Origin: Schizochytrium sp. TIO01
Lineage: Eukaryota; Sar; Bigyra; Thraustochytrida; Thraustochytriidae
Assembly (NCBI GenBank): GCA_004764695.1
Contig: SMSO01000014.1
Location: forward strand, 3,919,148-3,983,147
DNA length: 64,000 nucleotides
Reading direction: 5' to 3'
The stretch's first letter is position 1; each line of letters begins with the position of its first letter. Of this stretch, positions 31,658-42,000 are shown piece after piece. The notes below the pieces were generated by a model. The model did not search any database. It worked only from the letters and a program-made list of their open reading frames with translations, and was not told the DNA's origin. The position numbers and the translations under genes were made by a program.

Positions 31658-34600
31658 ATGGAGTCTGGAAAATTAAGCCACAAGTCGCCAGCAAACGCTG
31701 CGAACACTCAAGCAATGCAAGCGAAGACAAAGGGACGCAATGGATTTGCTCGCCCTAATATATCCTCAATACTAGCCAAACAAGCTGCAGAACATGTTCT
31801 TGCTAAAAGTGATCAATCTAAAGATACTCCTCAGAAGAAAAACGATTCTCAACCACGCCCAATTCCAAGAAGGCCTGCTTTGAATGAAACAGCCGGTTCT
31901 CCAAAAGAAGAAGAGCTTAACATAACACACACGATTCCAGGAAAACCTGCATTCACTGCAACAACATCTCAGTCCCCAAAAGAAGCGGAACTTAACCAAA
32001 CACGCCCAGTTCCATCAAGACCTGCACCGGAGTCCTTAAAGCCTGAACCGAAAGCAGAATTAGAAGACTCAACCAACCTCCCTTCGACCCCCAAGATTTC
32101 AGACGTTGAGAGTGAGTCAACACAATCCTTACCGAAAGGTCAAGGAAATGGGCTCTCATTCAATGACTTTGCTCAAAACGCGGCTAATCCTGAGGGTGCT
32201 GATGCTACCCAGGCTCAACCTGATCCTTGCCAAGACTCCTTGCAAGGTGAAATCACTGAGTTCAGATCCATTACTTCTGCAAACCTGATGTTGCCTATAG
32301 CTACTAGTATGTTGCTACAGGACTCTGATGATGAGCATCAAGCACACCAAGAAGTGTCAAATCAAGCAATAGAGCCTGCTGAACGAGTGATCCCACCAAG
32401 GCCTTCGCGCTTTGCTAACTCTACGCCGCATATGCAGACAATGCAAAGAGATCCCGATACAAACTTGGCAAGTATCACTCCAGATGATGACCCAAGCAAA
32501 GGCGAAAACGATAGCTGGATCTCCTTGAACAATGACCAAGTGGAGTTTGGAAAGCCCTACGATGCTACTACACATGGAGACGATGTACCAGAAGACAGGA
32601 CTGAGTTTACGGTGTTTAATAGGGCTGCACCAGATTTAGAAGATCCGGTCAACATTGGCAAGGTAGCTCTACCAAGAATCATCTTTATTGATGGAGCACA
32701 TACACCTAGACGCTTCCCTGTTGACAAAGCTTTGTCATTAGAATACCCCTTTGCAGGTCAAGATGCAGATCTTCAGATTCGTGTGCGACACATTGATCAT
32801 AACAATTCGAATAAGTCTGATTTGATCCGTCTCGAGGTTCAGGCGTTGCGAGATTTTAAGCCATGGCGATTTCTCCGCCGGGTTGCATACTTATACTCCT
32901 TTTTTGAGGTCTTTGTAGTGTGTATTGTATTTACGCTTTCATTTGTTCATCATATAATTGGTGGGTGGGCACATGGCAATGGGGGCGATATTTTGAGGTT
33001 CTTTCTTCTTTTTCACTTTCTCCACGTTATGTCACATGTGATGTGCTCTATTATCCGGGCCTTTGTTGACATCTTTTCTAATTTCCAATATATACAGTAT
33101 GTGCTTGCTGAACGCATCCCAGCATGTTTTCGACGGCTTTTTAAGCTTAAAAGGGGTCTTCAGCCTTTCGATGATGGTTATCATATGAGTATGACGGTTT
33201 TATCTTCTGAAATCAGTCGAATTGTTGACGACGTTTACACAACATTATTCATCGTTAGTCCGATTATTGCGTTTGTAATTTCAGTGTTGTTTTCGCCTTT
33301 CGACATAGCTATTCGCAATTCACAACTGTGCACGATCCTCATGGCTGCGGTGGTAGTTTTGATATACATATTGGATCACCTCATCTCAGTCGGGGACTTC
33401 ATTCACGATTCTCGTACCTCTAATGACAATGCAGCCAAAGTCGTAAGAACGAATAACAACCGAGACTTAAGTCAGAATGATTTGCAGTCACCACCACTTT
33501 CAAAAGCAAGCCAGCAAAAGTGTTTTGGTATCTGCTCAATGGTCAAATCCTGTGGTTCTGCGGTTAGCAGCCTCTTTGAAAAGCGAATGCAGTTTCTTTT
33601 GTCAAGTATTGTGACTCGAAGGGAGAAGCGCCGCCGAGCAAGCAGTTGTAGTAGTGAGAATAACCAAAAAGAGGTGATGTGCAATTGTTGTTACCAATAT
33701 CCATCTCCTGATGGACCCGTGTATTTACCATCTCTTCTCGAGACCACAGGGGGAAGGATGTTTCATGTGTCCAAAGGTATGAAAATGGAACTGAAAGAGA
33801 AGCTGTCATGTTATTCCAGATGCCAAGGTTACTTTCATTTGGGTGTCCGTGTTTTTGTCGTAATATGCTGCGTCGGTATCGTTATTGCAATATTAATCAA
33901 AGGGAAGGCAAGATTTGGAGCGACATTAGTAGGAGTCCTAACTGCTGGCTATGCCACCTATAAGTGGTGTTCCCCCTGGTTTGCAGCAAAGGATGGTTGT
34001 TTGTTTAAGCAAGGGCACTTCTGTGAATTTCTTTTCGGAGTAGTTCTCCCTGCCAGCACAAATAAAATTCTGCTAGAAACCTTTGACAAGGAATACAGAT
34101 GGCAGCGTGTATGGTTAGCTAAACCGAAGCAAAGGCTTTGGGTATTCTTGCTTGTATTTGGGCTAGTGGCTAGCACGTTATGCACCGTTTTTTCTATCCT
34201 TCTGGAGGACGCAGGCACCAAACATATGTGGGCAGTTTTCTCGTCAATTGTTCTGGTCTTATCGTTGGTTTTTTTTCTTGTGGACCCCCAGCCATGGCTA
34301 TCTTTGAGTGATCGTGATATGTTCAGCAAAGCTGGTATACAACGCGATCAAAATCTCACGCCAAAACAGAAGCATTGTGTGAGCATGCTGACATGGAGCC
34401 GCCGCCAGCGTGTGGCGCTGACGCTTCTTTTCTTTTTGTCAATATTATACTTAGCAGGAGTAAACTACATTTACCAGTTCGACGAGCAACAAGGTGCAGA
34501 AGGTGAAATAGACGTTTATCCACGAGAAGGCATTGCCTCTTATGGTGTAGAGCCTTCACCGATGGGCTATTGTAAAGTAAATGTTTTGTGGAATGCGTCG

Positions 34601-35407
34601 AACCCAGTAGAGCTTTCCCTCCAGGATTTCGCGTTCTTTGCGGCGATGGCGTATGAGTCTAGCAAAAGAGACTTGCAGTATCTTACGGAGAGATGGTTTG
34701 AAAACTCGGTTGCATCTGTTGAAATTATTCCAAAGGAAAATATTCCTGATGTTTGCAAGTCACCTGGCATTGAGACTAAGTTTTTTACTGCTTCTCAAGA
34801 CAATTACACACAGGTCATCCTTAGTATTCGTGGTACAACGGCTTGGAGGGACTTTCTCGAAGATATTACCGTGTGGGGGCCAGTTGTCATCATGGAGATT
34901 GCCAGCAAAATCTTGCCATTCGGAGATTTTTGGAGAAGCTCAATTCCTTTTTTGCTTCGAGCCACATCTCTTTTCAGTGAAAGCGAATATGCGGACAAGT
35001 TATCTGGTTGTTTGGACTTTTTGCAGATGGCAAACAACATTACTTTATCAGGAGACTCGCTCATTTTAACCGGGCACTCACTTGGCGGTGGTATTGCAGC
35101 CATTCTGGGGGCTCGTAAGGACGTGCACAATGTTATTTTTTCTGCGCCAGGAGTAGAGCAGACATTAAACATGGACGAGGCTAATGACGAGCGTGAGGCG
35201 CTCCGAAGGAACACCATCAATGTGGTGCCTGATGGCGATCCGTTTCCTACAGTAGATCTTCCCGCATACCACACGCAAAGGATTGAATGTAATGATCAAA
35301 CCTCATTGCGTCTCCTTAGGTGCCACTCAATTCTGCGTACAACTAACGAACTTTCTTCGCTTTGCAATGGAGAGCAATATCTAGGAGCCGAAGAGAACCC
35401 ATACTAG
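31658..35407 (+). CDS. Polytopic membrane-anchored class 3 lipase, paralogue B
   Basis: A 1249-residue paralogue of the preceding gene, same strand, start ATG 31658 (CCCCATGG context), stop TAG. The N-terminal about 370 residues are disordered, with three loose Pro-rich repeats (RPIPRRPALNE, TIPGKPAFT, RPVPSRPAPE, each followed by SPKE-x-ELN or a variant). The conserved core begins at YPFAGQDADLQIRVRHID and has about nine membrane segments. An extra about 70-residue linker with several Cys (MCNCCYQYP) is absent from paralogue A. The C-terminal lipase domain has SIRGTTAWRDFLED, the nucleophile elbow GHSLGGG, VVPDGDPFPTVD and RCHSILRTTNEL, so the Ser-Asp-His triad appears complete. Sequence conservation is strongest in the lipase domain and weakest in the N-terminal tail. 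An ER, vacuolar or plasma membrane lipase is plausible; the location is not determined by the sequence. Confidence 0.88.
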   Translation: MESGKLSHKSPANAANTQAMQAKTKGRNGFARPNISSILAKQAAEHVLAKSDQSKDTPQKKNDSQPRPIPRRPALNETAGSPKEEELNITHTIPGKPAFTATTSQSPKEAELNQTRPVPSRPAPESLKPEPKAELEDSTNLPSTPKISDVESESTQSLPKGQGNGLSFNDFAQNAANPEGADATQAQPDPCQDSLQGEITEFRSITSANLMLPIATSMLLQDSDDEHQAHQEVSNQAIEPAERVIPPRPSRFANSTPHMQTMQRDPDTNLASITPDDDPSKGENDSWISLNNDQVEFGKPYDATTHGDDVPEDRTEFTVFNRAAPDLEDPVNIGKVALPRIIFIDGAHTPRRFPVDKALSLEYPFAGQDADLQIRVRHIDHNNSNKSDLIRLEVQALRDFKPWRFLRRVAYLYSFFEVFVVCIVFTLSFVHHIIGGWAHGNGGDILRFFLLFHFLHVMSHVMCSIIRAFVDIFSNFQYIQYVLAERIPACFRRLFKLKRGLQPFDDGYHMSMTVLSSEISRIVDDVYTTLFIVSPIIAFVISVLFSPFDIAIRNSQLCTILMAAVVVLIYILDHLISVGDFIHDSRTSNDNAAKVVRTNNNRDLSQNDLQSPPLSKASQQKCFGICSMVKSCGSAVSSLFEKRMQFLLSSIVTRREKRRRASSCSSENNQKEVMCNCCYQYPSPDGPVYLPSLLETTGGRMFHVSKGMKMELKEKLSCYSRCQGYFHLGVRVFVVICCVGIVIAILIKGKARFGATLVGVLTAGYATYKWCSPWFAAKDGCLFKQGHFCEFLFGVVLPASTNKILLETFDKEYRWQRVWLAKPKQRLWVFLLVFGLVASTLCTVFSILLEDAGTKHMWAVFSSIVLVLSLVFFLVDPQPWLSLSDRDMFSKAGIQRDQNLTPKQKHCVSMLTWSRRQRVALTLLFFLSILYLAGVNYIYQFDEQQGAEGEIDVYPREGIASYGVEPSPMGYCKVNVLWNASNPVELSLQDFAFFAAMAYESSKRDLQYLTERWFENSVASVEIIPKENIPDVCKSPGIETKFFTASQDNYTQVILSIRGTTAWRDFLEDITVWGPVVIMEIASKILPFGDFWRSSIPFLLRATSLFSESEYADKLSGCLDFLQMANNITLSGDSLILTGHSLGGGIAAILGARKDVHNVIFSAPGVEQTLNMDEANDEREALRRNTINVVPDGDPFPTVDLPAYHTQRIECNDQTSLRLLRCHSILRTTNELSSLCNGEQYLGAEENPY

Positions 35408-36353
35408 TCAATGCGTTTAATTCGCAGTATGATAGATCGTCATTTAAAACAAAAAAGATCTAACCACCATAAGAATTAATTTACATTTCCAGTCTCATTG
35501 TTTTTGCCCCCCCTCAAGTGGGTACACATTTTTACAATCACCAAGTTTTTGTTTCGGTTGCACAGCACTCTCAAGTGCTAGAAAACTGCCCAGAAGAACC
35601 ATATACTTCTAACAAACCTTTTATAACTTCTGATTGCTCGTACGGACGTCTTAATCGAAAATTTAATTTAATTAAAAAGAACAAAAAACATGAAGAAAGG
35701 GTAAACAAGAGCGACATCAACTTCTAATGGCATGCTAAGTATCTTAATCAAACCGAAGAATATCATCAGGTGGAACCAAGCAGTGAAACTTAAGTCTAAG
35801 TTCACTCTCCCTAGGCAGAGAATATTTCTACAAATCAATCTACTTGGGGTAAAATTGCAAGTAGAAAGTTAGTAAAACTGCTGCAATTAACAAGGAAGCC
35901 GAAGAAAAAACGTGTATATATGTATGTATGTACGTATGAATGTGTTTTAAAAGAGAGGGTACCAATCTAGGTAGTAGTGCGATTACATCAGGTCATATCA
36001 GAATAACGTGTGTAACCAATCGGGAAATATTCTCCATTCATGGATGTCTATCTACCTATCTATCAGGCAGGCAGACAAGAGAATAAGTGCGTTTGCATGA
36101 CATCAACAATCACAAAAGGGTAAACAAACAGTACGGAAGTAAGGAGGTTTGGGTAAGAGAGAAAGGAAAGAAAAGGATCCTGTCTCTCTCTCTCTCCAAT
36201 AGGAAGGGGGCTGGGGTGGCTGGGTAATCTAATCGGTTGACAATAGAATTTCTCGTTCTTCTCCTTACAGGGAAGCGACGTAGCTTCTTCGCGGGGAAGA
36301 AGGAACAAACTATTAGGAACTAAACAACAAGGAAGCCGTGTGTATGTAAATTT
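35408..36353. other. Convergent intergenic region, 0.95 kb
   Basis: Shared 3' side of lipase B (plus) and the DDX21-like helicase (minus). AT-rich with short TGTATGTA, CTATCTAC and (CT)n runs. No gene seen. Confidence 0.6.
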
Positions 36354-38510
36354 TTACCAGCGTCCACGACCTCCACGGCCGCCACCACGGCCACCGCGAC
36401 CGCCACGACCGCCGCGTCCACCACGGCCACCACTGCGACCTGCGCTAAATCCGCCGCCGCCACCACCTCCGCGGGTGGGCTTGGACTGGAGCTCGGGGAG
36501 TTCAGTGACGTACTTGAGGTTGTCGTTTCCGTCCTTGATGGCCTTGTCAAGGTCCTTTTGATACTTGGACTCCATGTCAAAGACGGCTCCCTTAGTGTCG
36601 GCGAGGAGCTGCATTCCGCGGAGTCCCTCCACAGCGGCTGGGGGGAGAACACGGCGGAGTGCGGTCCAGACGTAGCCGAGGCCATAGAGTTCCTTCTCGT
36701 TCGAGTCGAACTGTACGGTGACGTAGCCTTCTGCACTCTGGAGAAGCGAGCGCGGCTTGAGAGTATCAGTGTCACTGAAACCAGTGATGTCAGCAAGCGC
36801 AGCAGCGAGGGCATCCTTAGCTCCAATCTCCTCAATAAGCTGCTCTGCAGACTCATAAAAGTGCTCAAAGACCTTGGTGTCCATGTTTGCAAGGCGCTCA
36901 GCGGCCTGGTGGGCGGCGGACTTGAGAAGGTCAATAGGCTGCGGTGCTCCGATACGGCGAAGAGTGTTTCCAGTGCCGCGTTCGAGCTGCTTGATGAGGT
37001 CAGTTTCTTGATGCTTGAAGAGAGTGATGCAGTGTCCACTGCGTCCTGCACGGCCGGTACGTCCGGATCTGTGCACATAGGTCTCCACGTCGGCCTTTCC
37101 TGAGAAGGATCCCGCCGGCGGCTGGAGCTGGATGACGAGATCGACACCCTTAATGTCAAGTCCACGAGCGGCAACATCTGTAGCAATGAGCACGTGGAAC
37201 CTGTTGTTGCGGAATCCTGCGAGGGTGATCTCGCGCTGTCCCTGTGCAATATCTCCATGGAGGACCTTGGCCTCGTGGGAAAGATCCTTGTCTACAACAA
37301 GCTCATTGCACTCCTTCTTGGTCTGGCAGAAGATAATGGTGCGGCCATTGTTGCGCACATTTCCGTACATGCGGATCAGATCATCAACGATCTTTCCGCG
37401 CACATGCCACGGGCACATGAGGCACAAGTGCTCCACATCTGAGGATGCCTTCTTGTCCTCGTTTCCAATGAGATCAACTGTGACGGGGTTCTTCATCTTG
37501 GTTCTGGCCACATCCGCCACCCAGGAGGGCAGAGTTGCGGAGAAGAGAAGAGTTTGAAGGGGTGCTTGGTTTCCGCTGTTGGCCCGTTGTTCGTCAATGC
37601 CAGAGAAGACCTTGTTCATCTCATCCTGGAAGCCCATGTCGAGCATCTGGTCGGCCTCATCGAGGATAAGAAACTGCACGCGGTCCAGCTTAAGGTTTCC
37701 GCGCTCGATGTGATCGCAGATACGGCCTGGGGTTCCTACAACACAGTCAAGACCGTTGTACATAGAGCGTGCCTGGGCTCCGATGGGAGCACCACCGTAG
37801 ACAGTGCAGGTCTCAAGGTGAGGGCCGGTGGTCTCAAACTCACGAGCGACCTGGATGGCGAGCTCACGGGTGGGAGCCATAATGAGGATGGCAGGGCCAC
37901 GACCACGAGTGCGGCAGTCGACCTTGAGGCGGTCAAGGAGTTCGACAACGGGCAGAGCGAAGGCAAGAGTCTTACCGCAGCCGGTGTGGGCACGGCCGAT
38001 GACGTCCTTTCCAGAGACAATGTGCGGGAAGGACATGGCTTGGATCTCGAAGAGCGAGTTCACACCGCGCTTCTCGAGGGCATCGCGTGTACGCGGAGAG
38101 AGGTCAAACTCATCGAGGGAGAACTGCTTGATGGAGGTCTTGTTCTCTTCGTCTTCCTCTGCCTGGAGTTGCTCCTTGGTCTTGCGAAGGGTTGGCTTCT
38201 TCTTGGAGGCAGCACCACTGTTAAGCTTCGAGCGCTTGCCCGAGTTCAAGTCGGTGTCAGAGTCGTTGCCGTTGTTCAAGCCGTTCTGAAGATCCTCGTC
38301 GTCGGAGGTATCGTCGTCGCGCTTGCGCTTGTTCTTCTTTTCCTTTTTGTCCTTCTTCTCCTTCTTCTCCTTCTTCTCCTTCTTTTCCTTCTTCTCCTTC
38401 TTCTTGAGTGCCTTCTCCTCGGCCTCGAGCTTCTCAAAGCTGCGAGTGCGAGGCCGCGAGGGCTCAGAATCCGTCATGGTGTCGGGGTCCACTTCGCGCG
38501 GAGGACTCAT
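36354..38510 (-). CDS. DEAD-box RNA helicase, DDX21/DDX50-like, nucleolar
   Basis: A 718-residue ATP-dependent RNA helicase. Residues 30-65 are a Lys/Glu repeat tract (KKEKKEKKEKK) ending in KNKRKR, a likely nucleolar targeting signal. An acidic segment follows. The helicase core starts with the Q-motif region near residue 130; Walker A AHTGCGKT is at 174-181, followed by PTRELA, VGTPGR, LDEADQML, SAT, ATDVAARGLD and HRSGRTGRAG. After the core is a GUCT domain (residues about 590-680; EGYVTVQFDSN, GLRGMQLLADTKGAVFDM), which defines the DDX21/DDX50 (Gu) group. The C terminus is an RGG/GGRGG box. The domain order is that of DDX21, which acts in rRNA transcription and processing and R-loop control. 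The ATG at 38510 is the first in frame. Long antisense frames here reflect codon bias only. Confidence 0.95.
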   Translation of the reverse strand: MSPPREVDPDTMTDSEPSRPRTRSFEKLEAEEKALKKKEKKEKKEKKEKKEKKDKKEKKNKRKRDDDTSDDEDLQNGLNNGNDSDTDLNSGKRSKLNSGAASKKKPTLRKTKEQLQAEEDEENKTSIKQFSLDEFDLSPRTRDALEKRGVNSLFEIQAMSFPHIVSGKDVIGRAHTGCGKTLAFALPVVELLDRLKVDCRTRGRGPAILIMAPTRELAIQVAREFETTGPHLETCTVYGGAPIGAQARSMYNGLDCVVGTPGRICDHIERGNLKLDRVQFLILDEADQMLDMGFQDEMNKVFSGIDEQRANSGNQAPLQTLLFSATLPSWVADVARTKMKNPVTVDLIGNEDKKASSDVEHLCLMCPWHVRGKIVDDLIRMYGNVRNNGRTIIFCQTKKECNELVVDKDLSHEAKVLHGDIAQGQREITLAGFRNNRFHVLIATDVAARGLDIKGVDLVIQLQPPAGSFSGKADVETYVHRSGRTGRAGRSGHCITLFKHQETDLIKQLERGTGNTLRRIGAPQPIDLLKSAAHQAAERLANMDTKVFEHFYESAEQLIEEIGAKDALAAALADITGFSDTDTLKPRSLLQSAEGYVTVQFDSNEKELYGLGYVWTALRRVLPPAAVEGLRGMQLLADTKGAVFDMESKYQKDLDKAIKDGNDNLKYVTELPELQSKPTRGGGGGGGFSAGRSGGRGGRGGRGGRGGRGGGRGGRGRW

Positions 38511-39006
38511 AACAAGCGAAGGCTGGCGCTGTGAGCGAGCGAGCGAGCGAACGAGCGAGTGAGGGGAAAGAGGAACGGTGAGTGGTGGCGTCGCCGGTGA
38601 GTTCCGGTTTTGGCCACTCGCTCTCCCTTTTCTGATTCTTCTTCTTTCTTTCCTGTTTCTTCTTTCTGTATTCCCTTCTTTTCTTGGTTGGTTTGCAGAT
38701 GACGATGACTGGTGGCGGAATCGAGCGAGACCAACCAGCCATTCCGAGAGGGGGCATATAGGGAGTCTTTGAACCGAAACCGCAGAACACTTTTATTGAA
38801 ATACCTTTAAATAGGTTAGAGAGTTACATGAAACGGACTATGAGAGGTGCAGGGTGAGCCTTTCTGGACCTCGGCATCCTGGCACCTCTAACTCACTGAG
38901 TTGGTGTGGAGGAATGAATGTGAATGCGAGAGCTGCGTGGGCGAGTGATGATGCGCGGGTTTGAAGGCAATTCTTGCGATGTTCAGTAGATGTGGAGAAG
39001 AATGCG
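38511..39006. other. Intergenic region, 0.5 kb
   Basis: Upstream region of the DDX21-like gene and 3' side of the EF-hand/WD40 gene. It contains a GAGC/GAGCGAGC-type run near 38535-38560 and pyrimidine-rich stretches near 38630-38680. No gene. Confidence 0.6.
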
Positions 39007-42000
39007 TTAACGCAGAGGTGGCAGCTTTGCAGAGGCAGATCTGCTCGCGGAGGATGTTGATGACACAGGTTTCGAGACCCCGGGCAGACCGTGTAACGCT
39101 TGTTTCTTATTTTTCTTGTTAGTGCTAGTAGGAGTGCTAACCTCGTTGCTGTTATTCTTCTTCTTCGTTTCGTGAGGCTGCTGCTGTTTTTTGAGGCGCC
39201 GCTGCGAACTGCGGGCCTCTCCACAAGACTCCTCACGCGTTGAGGTGGACATCTGTGAACGAGCGTCGTCGTCGTCGTCATCGTCATTATTGGCAGTGAT
39301 GTTTGCACCAGCGGCACCAGAGCGCTTCTTCTTGACCTTGCTGGTGTTGGTCTTGGGCAGTGAGGCAAGAAGGGCGTTTTCTTGTCTTCGCTCTTGTTTT
39401 CTCTGGCTGCAGTTCTTGCCATTGCCATCTCCAGTACTCGTATCGATTACTCTGGATCGTAGCAAGCGCCTTGAAGCTATGCCATTATTCTCATCGTCAT
39501 CACCATCAGAATCATTGTGGTGTACTTGAGCTGCAATTGCTGGGTCTCCGAGTTCATCCCAGTGCTTTTCATCAAATTCATAACCGTGAGCACTATGATC
39601 ATCACCTGCGCAAGATGAAGAAGGAGAAGAAGAACCAGTGATGTCTTGCCGCTCCTGTCTTCGTAGCCGACGCAGTCGCTTAAAGAGAACTGCGGTGGCT
39701 CGATCAAAAAGCTGATGCTCCGTCTGCGGACCTTCGCTTCCATAGCTCTGCAAGGATGCTGACATGCTTGTGCCCGACGTGGACAGAGTGTCGGCGCTTT
39801 TTACGCTGTCAAGTCTTGTCATGCTACGCGTCTGTTGATATGAACTTGTATGTGGATCGGATAGCGATTGTGATTGAGATGATTGCGATCGCTGCAAGAA
39901 CTTACTCGCGATGTGCGGAGCCAGAGTTGGCAAAAGTTCTCGGACCTTAGCCTGTTTGTCTTCCTGTGAATGCTTTAGGTTCACAAGGGAATTTAAAGGT
40001 TTCGAAATAGTCTCTGCAAAGACATCTAATGTACCGCGGAGAGAACCATCTTGGGCACTGAGAATACGCAGAACTCCGGAGTCATTGCCAACTAGAACCA
40101 GTTCCTCTGGCTGAATTATTGTCAATGTGTTAACGCTTGATCCGGGTGACACTGTTATTGGTGTATGGTTGGCAGACAAAGCAGGAGGGCTTGAAACCCA
40201 GAGGCTCTTAATAACGACGCCCGAGAATTGGTCCAATGGCGTTGTCGCAAGGCTCCGCTGGATGTCTTGCACTCGCGTCGCCTGCCGAGCCATACGATTC
40301 CCACGGTAGGTCGTAACTCGCACAGGCATCTTTACATGAGGAATGCTAGACTTGAGACCAAAACATACTACCTCTCCAGTCTCAAACCCTACAAGAAGCT
40401 CATCTCGGCCCTGGACGCAGAGACTTGTTGGCCCTGCATGCAGCTGGAACCTGGCAATACGGCCAAAAATACGGTGTCTGTCTTCACCTCCCACCACCCA
40501 CAAATTAAGTGTCTTCGAAACGCTGTCAATCCCAGCAAGCAAAGGTGTTATACCAGAATTTACATACGCGAGAGCCGTGAATTGACTCTCGGGTTCTGCC
40601 CGGCAAACACCAATGAGGCGTACGAACTCCAAGTCCCAGATGCAAATTACTCCTTTTGTACTTCCTGTGAGAGTTGTTTCAGGTTTTTCAAAAGGTGCAC
40701 CAGACGAAGAAGAAGGTCGCGATGGGTACTCTGGTCTTTCATAGCTTTCTACTTCTTTACACATTCCTAATCTCTTTTCTTTTGCAACTGAAGCAAGCCC
40801 TTCTCGGACTTGCTCCTCCTTGACTCTTTTCCCTGTTTCCTTTGGACCTTTTTGGTCTACCTGATTTTCCAGGTGACTTTTTAATTCCTCTTCTTCTTCG
40901 TCTTCTTGGTCCTTTAGTCCCCGTGGTTCTTCTTCTTTGAATATCTCAAGTTTCTTTGCAACATATGCAAAGTCTTCGAAGTGTTGCTGGAATGGAGGCG
41001 ATTGAGGCCGTGAACTTATATCACGTTGCTCCGCAAAGGTAGCGATCTGTTTCAGATGAAAGCTTACAGCTGACGAAAGCACATCGTGACACGTAGACTC
41101 ATCGTCGCTCTCTCCGAGAAAAATTGAGCGCAATTTGACAGAATGTTTGCTTGCGGTATATCCTACTCGATCCGCTTCATCGGAAATATGAATCGCGCCG
41201 CCCCATGAAGTTGTGACAACCAGGCGGTCTTTGTTGCACGCACAAAAGTGTGACGACGTCACTGGTGCGTGCGTTGGATGGGGGTCAAGCTCCTTGATGA
41301 GCGCACCATTCATGAGATTATAAATAAAGAGTTCGCCATATTCATTTCCGATGACTAGCTTTCTCTCGCGATCATCAAGACAGGCCGTCGTGATATCTCG
41401 TTTGTCAGATTCTGGGATACTAAGCACCGGCACTCGCTCACCGGTACGCACATCCCACAAGGCAACTTCTCGTTTCGTGACTGTCACGACACAGGCCATC
41501 GTACGATTCAGTGTGGCCATAATGATTGGGGACCGTTCCCTTTCTGCTGGAACCAACGAATACATTTCATCTTTTCCGTGCATTGCCTCCAAAGTCACAA
41601 TCTTGTCCTGCAAAGTAATAACCTTCGTGCAACCGAGCTGTATCACTTGCACGCATTCATAATCACAGCTAGCATTCCACAAGCGAGTCTCGCCGGACAA
41701 ATCACACGTCAATGCATAACTGCCTTGCATCACCAACGTGGCAAAAGTCGTAGGATGCTCATGACCCAAAAGGTAATGGGTACATCTAACATCTGTGTAT
41801 GAATTGGAAACTTTCCATACTTGAGCACAGGCGTCTAAGGGTTTGGATATATGACCCCCGAACTGTGGTTTTGGTGCTGTCACTAGCGTAGCCACAACAG
41901 TCTCAGGTTTGGCTCGAGTCCAAAAAGAAGACCATGCTGCCTCGTCAGTGGGAACAAATGACTTTGCGTGAAGTGCCATAACGCCCGAAGAATGGGCCAC

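Noticed and set aside
36320-38534. Long frames on the opposite strand or in other frames of the DDX21-like gene (up to about 326 residues)
   Set aside because: Shadows of codon bias in a highly expressed gene and of its Lys and Gly repeats. They have no domain and overlap a clear helicase.
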